A stretch of DNA of 64,000 nucleotides from Romanomermis culicivorax (Eukaryota > Nematoda > Enoplea > Mermithida > Mermithidae), in assembly GCA_963922205.1 (NCBI GenBank), contig CAWUHX010000418.1, positions 62,001 through 126,000 on the forward strand, in the 5' to 3' direction. A program made the position numbers and the translations under genes. Within the stretch, counting starts at the first letter, position 1; every line of letters starts with the position of its first letter. Below, piece by piece: positions 46,218 through 55,532 of this stretch. The notes under the pieces are model-generated. The model did no database searches. It was not told where the DNA came from and saw only the letters and a program-made list of their open reading frames with translations.

Positions 46218-47149
46218 GAGTAGAATTTTGGAATTTTTTTCTTCTTTTTTTTCATCGCCAAATATTCGTCTTGAGAGAGCAACGAATTCCGCAAGGTCCC
46301 AAGCTTTTGTATGCGCGCTTTAACAAAAGAAATTTTTTTTTCTCGAAAGAAAGTATTGTTATCGACCTACCTTTTCTGTGAAAAATGTCCGTTTACTGTA
46401 GCTTTTTTAGTAGCGATGTTTTTTTCCCACGCGTAGGTAAAATTCTAGTCTAAAAGTTTTCCTGATCGCATTTTTGGTGCCTTATTGATTGATTGATCAC
46501 AAATACACACATGTGCTTTTTACCCTCAAGGAGACGAAATGATCGTTCTTTTTTTGGAGTGTGTAGATTCTAATTTATTATCGTCCTTTTTTCTTTTGCT
46601 ATAAAAGCTGGCTTGTTTGCCATTTATAAACTTGTGTACAATAAAATTTTTTGCGTTTTTTAGAAAAATGACAAAAATAAGAACGTGTCGCAAACATCAA
46701 ACTTTTACTGTAGAATTTTTACAACAAATTATTACCTGCTTTTCAGTAAGCATTATTGCAGATTTGGTAGATGCGTGCAATTCCATTTCAAAGTTTTTTC
46801 GACCCGCTTTTGACATCATAAGCTGAAAATTCAGATTTTTTGGAATCCGTGCATCCAAATTTTGCAAAGCAACGCTAGACTGTGACGATTTTGCCGTCTT
46901 TTTCGATAATTGGAGAATTCTGCAATCAAAATTCATGAATTTTGAATAGAAATTCAAAATTCCAAGGCAGTGGATATGATAAATGAGAAAAAATGTAAAT
47001 ACTAAATTAAAACACTACGGTGTGAAAAGTTTTGGATGTGCTACTTTATCACTTCGTCAGTGAATTGAAATCGTTTTTGCACACTTTCACAATTTTTGAA
47101 GATTAAAGAATTCCAACATCAGAAGAAATTCAATTTCAATCCAAACGTG

Positions 47150-47200
47150 ATAAAACGTGATAAACGTGATAAACGTGATAAACGTCACGTGATAAAGACG
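47150..47200. repeat. Short (CGTGATAAA)n minisatellite
   Basis: Four units of CGTGATAAA or AACGTGATA are followed by CGTCACGTGATAAAG, which contains the palindrome CACGTG. Confidence 0.8.
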
Positions 47201-47360
47201 ACTGTATATTTTTTGAAGATTTTCTAGTAAAAATTCTAAAAGATGGATATGTGTTGATTAAAATTCTAAATATTTTGATATTGGAAAAAATTTGAGAATT
47301 AATTTGGTTCACCAAAAACTTGAAGCTAATTACAATAATTAATTTGAAAGATATATCTGG

Positions 47361-49405
47361 GCCGGTTTCTCAAAAAGCGTTCAACGCTAAACCCGTCTAA
47401 CTCAGTCTAAAATGACGTCATATGTTTATTCAATGTTTCTCAAAAGACGTTCAAGCTAAACACGTTTAGAGTTAGACGAAAAATTTAGACGGGGTGGGAC
47501 CCTGGGTTAAGTAATGTGAAAATTTTTCAAATTATGCTTGCATGTTTTTTTCTTTATATTATTGTTGTACTCGGTGATGAGAATACATGGCTTTTGTAAA
47601 TCAATTTGGGAAGTAGGCTTTAAAGGGAACTTTTTTTTCAATTGATCATTTTTTCATTGACCGATAATGAATTCTAGTAAAGTTTTGGATTTTCAAAAGT
47701 TACGTTTGCAAGGACCACAGTTGAGATAATGGCGTGTCTGATGTAAGATAGATACAAATTTGGCTGTAACTTCGAATTTTTATCGAACGGACGGCCCATA
47801 TTTTGATTGTATCCAAAAGCTACAGTATCGAAATTGTGACAAAAATGACGGATTATTTACCATAAAATATCGTAGACAAACATGCTAAATCTCTAGATAA
47901 TGTGGGGGATGTTTTATTGGGTGCATAGTAGGGACTGGCCCACCCAGCTTCACTTCTCAGCCTGAGCCCGGTCCATCAAAGCTCGTTTTTTTAAAAAGTG
48001 TGTCACAATATGATGAAAAATTATGATAACGCAAAAAAATTAACCAAAACCAAATCAAATTTATGTTGCTAAATAAAAATATATCACTATTAATTTTTCT
48101 AGAACTGATTGTATTCACTTGCAGTATTGTAGTCTTTAAAAATGTTTGAATTTTAGGAACGGAGCATTTGCACTTGAAAAATGATTAAAACATCACGAGC
48201 AAAAGACGATACCAGAAGTTGTTGAAGAATCACAATTCTCCATTGATTGCTTGATTTTTGAATTTTGGCTGCATGTTTTCAATATGATTTTTGCATTCTG
48301 CCCGACTGAAAAACGATTGAATGGCTGAAAAATTCGACTTTTTATCCCCGAAATAAATGCTGAACAGATTCTTGTGCCAGTGTTGTTGAATATCAAAATC
48401 CTAATGTTTTTTTCTGGCACTTTGCGCCGGAATTAGTGATATTCGAATCTATTTAAGGTGTTTGCACTTTGCAGCCAATTTTTTCGGAATTTTATTATTT
48501 AAGCTTTAGATAATTTGAAAATCATCATTTGAAAATTAAGAAATCATTTAATTTATTGTTACCATTATCTGAACTGAAAAAAGTCAATTTTTCTTAATTT
48601 TTGGTTCCCTCCATATATATTTAATTTCTCAAAGCCAAACAAGCATGAATAACGCATCTGTGGACTTTTTGAATGAAAAAGGTGACTTGAAGAAAATGGC
48701 TGAAAAATGAAAATGAAGAAAAGGCACTTTTGACCTCTTTCGCCAAATGGCGAAACGAGCCATGCAAAAAAGCTGTGCATAAGACGCCTTATCTCCTTTT
48801 CTGATGAACTTATCAATTAAATTTGACCAGAGAAGAGATGCATGCTGGTAACAGGAGTCTTCATGTTCGTCAGAATGCTGAACAGTATTGTTAATAGCTA
48901 AAACTGCATCTGAAACAAATAGTAATTATGCTGACGATAACATCTAAATTATTAGATACATACTAAATATAATAGCAGTGAAACCCTGGCAAATTTCAAA
49001 TTAGGAAACATACAGTAAATGGACGTTTGTCGGAAGTTCACTTATAAGCGTAAATAGTTGCTTAAATTTTCGGGCTTTTATGGGCCTGAATCCTCTGGCC
49101 CGGCTCGTCCCAATAATGTTTTTCCGCGGCCCGAAGCCCAGCCCACTCTTGAGCCGGGCGGCCCGTGGAGGTCCCTACTTCCGATTGGGAAAGACACAAA
49201 TGCATATACATAAACATCAATGTTTACTGAAACTTCCACGCGTCTAATTTATTGGTTAGAAAAGCATGTCGTCTATTTCAGCCATCTAACTTTAAACGAC
49301 TACAAGTTCCGTCTAAGTTTAGATGCGTCTAAAGTCCGTCCAACTTGGATGCGTCTAAAGTTATACGCGCGTAACTTTAGACGCTTTTTGAGAAATCGGC
49401 CCCTG
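47361..49405. mobile_element. TIR element of about 2.05 kb without transposase
   Basis: The left end GGGCCGGTTTCTCAAAAAGC and the right end, read in reverse complement as GGGCCGATTTCTCAAAAAGC, match over about 22 bases with one difference. Inside each end are clustered CGTCTAAA/TTTAGACG words. No transposase-like frame lies between. Target duplication is unclear. A second, inner inverted pair suggests a nested insertion. Confidence 0.75.
47927..49182. mobile_element. Nested inverted-repeat element inside the 2-kb TIR element
   Basis: The left end begins AGTAGGGACTGGCCCACCC; the right end is the reverse complement of AAGTAGGGACCTCC followed by GGGCCG. Both ends carry GC-rich inner parts (GAGCCCGGTCC on the left, GGCCCGGCTCG on the right) in an AT-rich body. 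No coding capacity was recognised. Confidence 0.55.
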
Positions 49406-49723
49406 GACAATTAATTAACAGTCAATTTACAAGATTGAGAAAAATTCAAGGCAACAAAAAATGAAAATTTGGACTGCTACTAAGAATTAACATATCAGTT
49501 ATAAACTTCAATTACTGTCTGACAATAACCAAAATTTTTGACCCTAAATTTTGCGTAAAATATCCCAATTTTTGCATTTGAAGAAAGAAAAAAATTGATT
49601 GCACGAAAAAGACAAAATTTGAATGATGACGTCTGTTGTAGCGGTGCGTCTGGCTATTCATTACGCGGTATGCCCCGCACTAACCACCACCACTACAACC
49701 GCAATTTTCGATCCATCCACGTG

Positions 49724-49779
49724 GCTCGGACGTCTGCCTTGTATGCAGAGGGTCGAGGGTTCGAGCCCCTCGCCGAGCG
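49724..49779 (+). tRNA. tRNA-Thr(UGU)-like sequence lacking the D-arm
   Basis: 56 bases fold as an acceptor stem GCTCGG/CCGAGC, a 5-bp anticodon stem TCTGC/GCAGA with loop CTTGTAT (U33, anticodon TGT, Thr), a 5-base variable loop, and a perfect T arm GAGGG-TTCGAGC-CCCTC. Only two bases separate the acceptor and anticodon stems, so there is no D-arm. Either this is a relic whose D-arm was deleted, a tRNA 3' half with a chance 5' partner, or an unusual armless tRNA. Everything 3' of the D-arm is intact. Confidence 0.5.
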
Positions 49780-50666
49780 TTATTTTTCTGATGTGCCGGC
49801 CACGTGGATTTGGGCATACGACACGTCATCTTTCACGTGATCCATATCTGCAAAAATCGATAAGTTGTATGCTGCTGGAATCCGTTTTCTATACAGGCAG
49901 CTAAGGCCGAACAAATGTTTTTCTCAACTGCATCATTATTCATTAACTATTTTCACTTTGACCGCTTTCTGCTCCATCTCTTGAGTTAATGTCTGGAGGC
50001 AAGTTTCTTGAAGAACATGGCAAGGCGAGGGGATTATACTCGATTGCATGCAAATTGTACTACAAAAAATATAAGTTTGGAGACATTTTCAGCTTCAATT
50101 TTATGTGATTTCAAAATTGTAGCTTTCCTAGCACTTGTGAATTCTTTCTCACTATCCGCTGATGAGCTAACATGAGAAGACAAGTACTGAGGGTTATTTG
50201 ATCATTTACAAGTCAGATGTAGCGTTTCTAGAAAGGAAAGTGTTATATGTGCAAAGTGTTTTTCGACCGAATTTGGTCTCTTACTGTGTGCCGAAATTTT
50301 TCATTAATGGTTGAATTTTATTGGAACAGAGAGGCGGTGCGACACACATTCATAATCGAGTTTGTTCCATTTTCACATTTCATTGAATGGTATTGAGAAT
50401 AGTGAGTAAATAAGCTTCTTTCCAGACTAATCAGCTCAAATTTGAGGAACTTCATTTAGTGACTAGGAGAAACAAAATTGACGTTGACAAATGTGTTCGT
50501 GTTCCAGTCAAAAAAAACGAACAGTTTGTCGACCTCTGAAAAATAATAAATGAGCAATGTTTAATTCCAGCTGTAATTTTTAATGAAAGTGCGCATTCCA
50601 AAGAGCCTGTAGAAAATTTACTGAGAACGAAACATTTTATGGATTATTACAAGAAAACTGTTCTAT

Positions 50667-50889
50667 ACTCCATTCATTTTTAAATGATCGATGCAGGGAG
50701 GTCGCAGCCTATTCAAAATTATTGAGGGTTCGTTGACTCTGTTCAACGGATTTTTTCATCACTCCTTCATGACCACCAAATATTTCGAATTTATTGAAAC
50801 TGATTTCATGATTTCATGATGATTTCTAATAAGGCTGAATTTGCAGAAACTTTGACCGCTGCATCGATCATTTCAAAACGAATAGCGCA
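50667..50889. mobile_element. Small MITE with 30-bp inverted ends (copy 1)
   Basis: It runs from CTCCATTCATTTTTAAATG, then GATCGATGCAG, to GCTGCATCGATCATTTCAAA, then ACGAATAG, so the ends are reverse complements. The second copy starts about 600 bp downstream and shares the internal words GAAACTGATTTC and GGTTCGTT. Confidence 0.75.
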
Positions 50890-51269
50890 AAGCAACAACA
50901 GAAATTTTGGGTACGCTAGAATTTCAATTCAAATTAGGATTATTATTGTCTTTTCGTCTTATTGGTAGAATCTTCTATTCCGAAAATAATTTGATAATTC
51001 TTCAAACTATTATTCCTGGCATGATTTCTTTCCTTAGCGACAATTTAAAGTAATTGATTTCAAACAAAAATTCGTACATCATTCACGTGATTTTCGGGCC
51101 GGTCTGAAAAAATAAAAAAATCAGAAATCTCAGCAATTTTGTTCGTCGTAAAATTGTACTCATTTCATGTACAAACATGTCGAAATTTCATCAATTTGAA
51201 TTCTTTTCAATAAAATTGCATGCATTTCAAATCACAGGACGCAAAAAATACGAACTTTTGATTCCTCTA

Positions 51270-51489
51270 CCATACTCCATTCAGTTTGAAATGATCAATG
51301 CAGCAAGATAGCAATTATCGAAGGCTCGTTAACCTTAATCAGTAAATTTTTCTGATACAGGGTCCTTCATAATCACTCTTTTCAATCATTTCAAGGTTAT
51401 CGAAACTGATTTCCTGATCTCTAGCAAGACTGCGTTTGTCGAGGGTCTGTCCACTGCATCGATCATTTCAAACTGAATAGAGTATATAG
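51270..51489. mobile_element. Small MITE with 30-bp inverted ends (copy 2)
   Basis: It runs from CTCCATTCAGTTTGAAATG, then ATCAATGCAG, to CTGCATCGATCATTTCAAA, then CTGAATAGAG, flanked by TA on both sides. It is nearly the same length as copy 1 (220 versus 223 bp) and the ends pair better. Confidence 0.78.
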
Positions 51490-52614
51490 TTCAATTTCTG
51501 ATTTTCCCTCCCCTTCCATTTCCAGTCAGAAAAAAAGGAACACTTTTTTAAAATTTACCATTATTTTGAAACACATCTTTTCTGATTGCCGTCGTGCTCC
51601 AGCCTCCTTGTCATCAGCAAGTCACACAATAACAAAACTTTTTGCACCAAGTTTTCCACAAAAAGCCGGACCCCGGCCTTTTTGAATTTGAAATAACAAT
51701 TTTTGACAAGTGCCGTGCTAACCGGAAAAAACTATTATTCATATGATACTGAAATCCGAATTTTAGCGTTTCCAATTATTTTCTTCAGAAATTTAGTTAA
51801 AAAAGGAATAAACAGAATTTATACGCTAATTATTGTGCCGCGAAAACCCCTGAAATTGGAACGTCGAGTCTTTGAGTTCAAAGAATGCAAGAGAAAGAAT
51901 AAAAATTTAGTTGTGTAAATTCAGAAAAGCGACAAAAAATGGTTTCAGTTATAAAGGTGAAGCCTAACCTTTGAATTTGAATTTCTTTTTCCTACATTAG
52001 ATGAACTTGAAATTCATTAAAAAATGATATGAAAACACGTTAGAGAAATTTTCTCCTGCAAGGGACAAAAAATCAGACTAAAAATTTTCCTTCCATGGCC
52101 TGGTCAAATTTCTCCGATGAAGAACTTTTGTAGAAATTATTCTTTAAATACTTCTTTGCAAAAACATTTTCTCGAAAAAATTGAACATTTTCGTTACAGT
52201 GTAAAGTTTTCTGTTGCATGAAAATCTGCTTTTCAGTATTTTCAAAGATGAGATTATTGTCAAGGCACCCCGTTTTACGCGAAATTCTTCAAGCTAAAAT
52301 TTACTTCAAATATATGGAATAGGCGTCTGGAATAAATTTGCAGCAACTGTTTGCTGAAAATGAGCAAGTTTCTAAACCGTCTGACGTAATTTGCTGGCGC
52401 CGCAAACTAGATTTTTGTGTGTGCGTCTCTATTTCAGTATCCTGATGACGAATTGATTCTTTGAAAATATACGTAAGTTGTTTTTCTTTTTACGTGTTTT
52501 TGCTCATGGAATGCAAATTTTAGTTCTCAAAATTTGTTCGGAGACAGCTTAAATTTTCATTTAGATAAAAATTAGTGCTAGAAATCGAGCGTCATTTACA
52601 TTTTGGAAGAAAAT

Positions 52615-54158
52615 ATGGCGCCCCCACCATGGGCTAATAAACAACAAGGTACGTGTATAAACACCACAGATGTATCGGGTACACGGACCCGAAATGAGAC
52701 CCGAAATTACCCGACCATTTTGTTGGAGCTGGATCCGGACCCGGAGCCGATAATCTCAAAATTTTGGACCCCGACCCGGCCCTGATATTCTTAAAATTTT
52801 GGACCCGATACATCTCTAATAAACACAGGTGAAACCCTGAAGCTTCATTGCCACATTTTTCACACCTATAAAGAAAATCTGAGTCAAACTTTAACCATCC
52901 AAAACTCACTCAAAAATGATCGTACACAATTTCGAATCACATTTTTATAAAGATCGCAACGAGATCTATCAATTGGTAATTAACTGATCGAGTTTTTAAT
53001 AACCAAAAAAATCATGCTCTAGAGACCATTTCAGCTCCTCAAACACCGCAACAACAAGGACCTCAAGCAACAGCAGCAACAGTCCAGCCTCAACAACAAG
53101 CCGTTTCGGACGGTCGACCGGCGGCTGCTAAAGTAGACTATTGCCCGCGAGTTGTACCTCAACAGGCGTTGAGCAGCGGCGCCAAGAATGCGGCCGATGC
53201 GTCGGTGCCCGACTTGGCGCAGTTGAAGCAAAAAGCTGCCGCCGGACGTCGAAAATGGACCGAAGAAGCTTTGCGAGCCACGGACGCTTTGATACCGCTG
53301 CAGAATGGTACAAATAGGTAAAAGGGAAAGTGAAAAAAGGCTGACGTCTGCAAGGGCCCGAATGCAGTTCCATTGTTGTTGCTAAAGACTTCATTTCTCT
53401 CATGAGTTAACTGTAGGATAATGTCTCAAATTTGACTGCTCAAAATTTGTCGACATCAGCTCAAATTCTGAATGTATTAAAATATGAGCTGAAAAATTCT
53501 TAATGATTCTTTTGAACGTTTCGTATAGAAAAATAAAATCTGCTTTTTATTTTCTAGATTTTTAATCTTGATCAAAAGCGTCCTGTGTGTGACAACAATA
53601 TCCTTTTTTGACTATTTATGTTTTATTAGCTCGTCGATAGGTTCTCTACGAACTTATGATACCAAATTTTGTACTGTAGACAGAGAGAAAGAAAAGATTT
53701 CTAAGCCTACTGTAGCAGATTCTGCTCGAATTTCTTTTGATCTTCAAGTATCAGTGGTCATTGAGCTACGATCAATTTAAAGCGGATTACTGTATATGTA
53801 GTAACGATAAAGTTTCAACTGCGACTCATTCATTCGTTACAGTAATAGGCTTATCACTGTCATGGAATCGCCAGGATTTCAAGCCATGTAGTAAAAATTT
53901 TCAAATCTTACAGTAAGTTTTGATGGTAAAAGTACTGTTCAAAGGAAGATAGGCGAAGCATTCCAAATCAGGATAGTGTATCCTATCATATTTTCACCTT
54001 GCAGATGGTTCAGCCAAAAAGGTATGACCGGATTCGGTATGCCTCGAGACGTCCACGGCAAGCACGTTCACAGATTGGTGGACGAAATGTTCCCGGAAGC
54101 GGCTTCGCAGTACCAGCAAGAAGCCAATAGATTTATTCAAGATAAAAGCGATTATTGA
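52615..54158 (+). CDS. Short CLIK-repeat protein, paralogue of UNC-87 (complete)
   Basis: Exons 52615-52648, 53035-53317 and 54005-54158 sum to 471 nt, 156 aa plus stop, all in phase. The start ATG at 52615 has the context AAATATGGC. The N-terminus MAPPPWANKQQ and a Gln/Pro-rich stretch parallel the UNC-87 start (MKLPWSK, then Gln/Pro-rich). RRKWTEEALRATDALIPL parallels GKFTLDQLRQTDGIIPL. A single CLIK motif follows (NGTNRWFSQKGMTGFGMPR). The tail RDVHGKHVHRLVDEMFPEA parallels RDVKGKHLKRLWELEYPEE. The intron after GTN splits the Arg codon exactly as in UNC-87 intron 1. It is probably a tandem duplicate that kept only the outer repeat parts, and probably an actin-binding accessory; nematode CLIK proteins of this kind are known in muscle. 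Confidence 0.9.
53404..54004. other. Intron 2 of the short CLIK gene
   Basis: The intron proper runs from 53318. Several TACTGTA words occur (53670, 53707, 53790, 53912). Nothing else was recognised. Confidence 0.5.
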
Positions 54159-55532
54159 ATATTACTGTACAATGAGGATATGTTGATTTTTGTATTCGCA
54201 AAGCACACTTTATCAAGTCATACTGTAGTTATTGTAAAAAACGTAAAGTGCTTTAAAGAAACCATGTTGATGTTATTATAAGGTATACAATTTTTTTATA
54301 AAATGCTTCCATTATAAACTACATGCTAGCTACTAAACTGATACTAACATTTTTCCACCAATTTCCTCTACAGTAAAATCTTTTCAAAACCGCCAATCCA
54401 GTATTACGTTTGTTTATGTTTCTTTTCATGATTCTGTTCATACTTGCAAATTTGGTTTCACCCCTATTCAGCGAAACACACAACAGCGATTCTCAATTCA
54501 GCGAAGTCTCAAAACAGCGATTCTCAATTCAGCGAAGTCTCAATACAGCGATTCTCAGAACTGCGAAGTATCAGAACAGATTCTCGAAAGAACAAACTTT
54601 CAAAACAGTTATCTTTAGAATGGAAAAATTGAGATTGGCACATGACCCATTTAGTCCTGCCTTTCGATCTGGTGGATGTCGGTTGTCACCATACATTTTT
54701 GCACCAATCGCCAGATTTCTGACATTATGGCTTTATAGCATTGTTTTCACGACATTACAGCTTTTTATTCTTGTTTTTTTATTATTAACATATCCATGTG
54801 CATGTTTTTTTGTTTCTTTATTGACATATTTTTTAACAGTCATCTTATTTTGAGCCACTTTTTGTATAATTTTTGCAGGATGTGTATTTTTGTTCTATTT
54901 TTTACCTACTTTTTACTACATTATTTTACTCCTTGTCCTTATCATTCGTTTTTTGTTCTGCCTTTACTGCTTAATTATTTTATACATTTCATCTTATTTG
55001 TTTATTTTATTTATTTCATCAACTTAATTTTTTTGCAATGCAATTAAGCTGCATACAAAACAACTGTAATGGAAAATCCTTATAATTTTTTGCCGACGTT
55101 TCAAAAAAATCTTTTTCTCACAGAAATTTTTTCGTGATTTTAGAATGGCCCGTTCGTGCATACCTACCGCAACTGCAGCACAAAAGCATGTGAAATTTGG
55201 AAAATGGCAACTAAAAATAGACTATTTCAACCATCAAAAACGATTCTAATTTACCTAATTTGCATATTGTGCGCATTTACTCTATGTATAGAAATTTTTG
55301 GTATTCGCTGTAATGAGAATCACTGTTTTGAGCCAAGCTATTTTGAGTTTCGCTGTATTGGGGACACGCCACAAATTTTAACCTCTTCCTTAGCCGCTTA
55401 CGGAGGTGAATAGAAAAATAAAAAACACAATAGTAAAAAGTATGTCAAAAATGATAAAAATTCACAATTTATTTTCAACGTACGAATTACGAGTATAACA
55501 ACAAACTTACCATCTCATTAATTATATACATT
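54159..55532. other. Gap between convergent genes with inverted tandem-repeat blocks
   Basis: It lies between the stop of the CLIK paralogue (plus) and the stop of the BAZ1A gene (minus). It holds the tandem repeat at 54467-54585 and its inverted counterpart at about 55300-55370. The frame at 55156-55413 has one hydrophobic segment (ILIYLICILCAFTLCI) but overlaps the inverted repeat and matches no family I know. T-rich low-complexity sequence fills 54760-55030. Confidence 0.5.
54467..54585 (+). repeat. Tandem repeat of about 30 bp (CAGCGATTCTCAATTCAGCG unit)
   Basis: About three units of AACAGCGATTCTCA followed by ATTCAGCGAAGTCTCA, the last one diverged. Similar words occur in inverted orientation at 55300-55370 (CGCTGTAATGAGAATCACTG, TTTCGCTGTATTGGGG), so the two blocks may be the ends of a foldback-like element. 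Confidence 0.8.

Larger units (their letters stand above)
46218..52614. other. Intergenic region rich in small inverted-repeat elements
   Basis: The 6.4-kb gap between unc-87 and its short paralogue. It holds a CGTGATAAA minisatellite (47150-47200), a 2-kb TIR element with a nested inverted pair (47361-49405), a D-armless tRNA-like sequence (49724-49779) and two MITEs (50667-50889 and 51270-51489). No protein gene was recognised. Confidence 0.6.

Noticed and set aside
55156..55413. 85-codon frame with one hydrophobic segment
   Set aside because: No family is recognised, the C-terminal third overlaps an inverted repeat block, and there is no GC rise like that in the real exons nearby.
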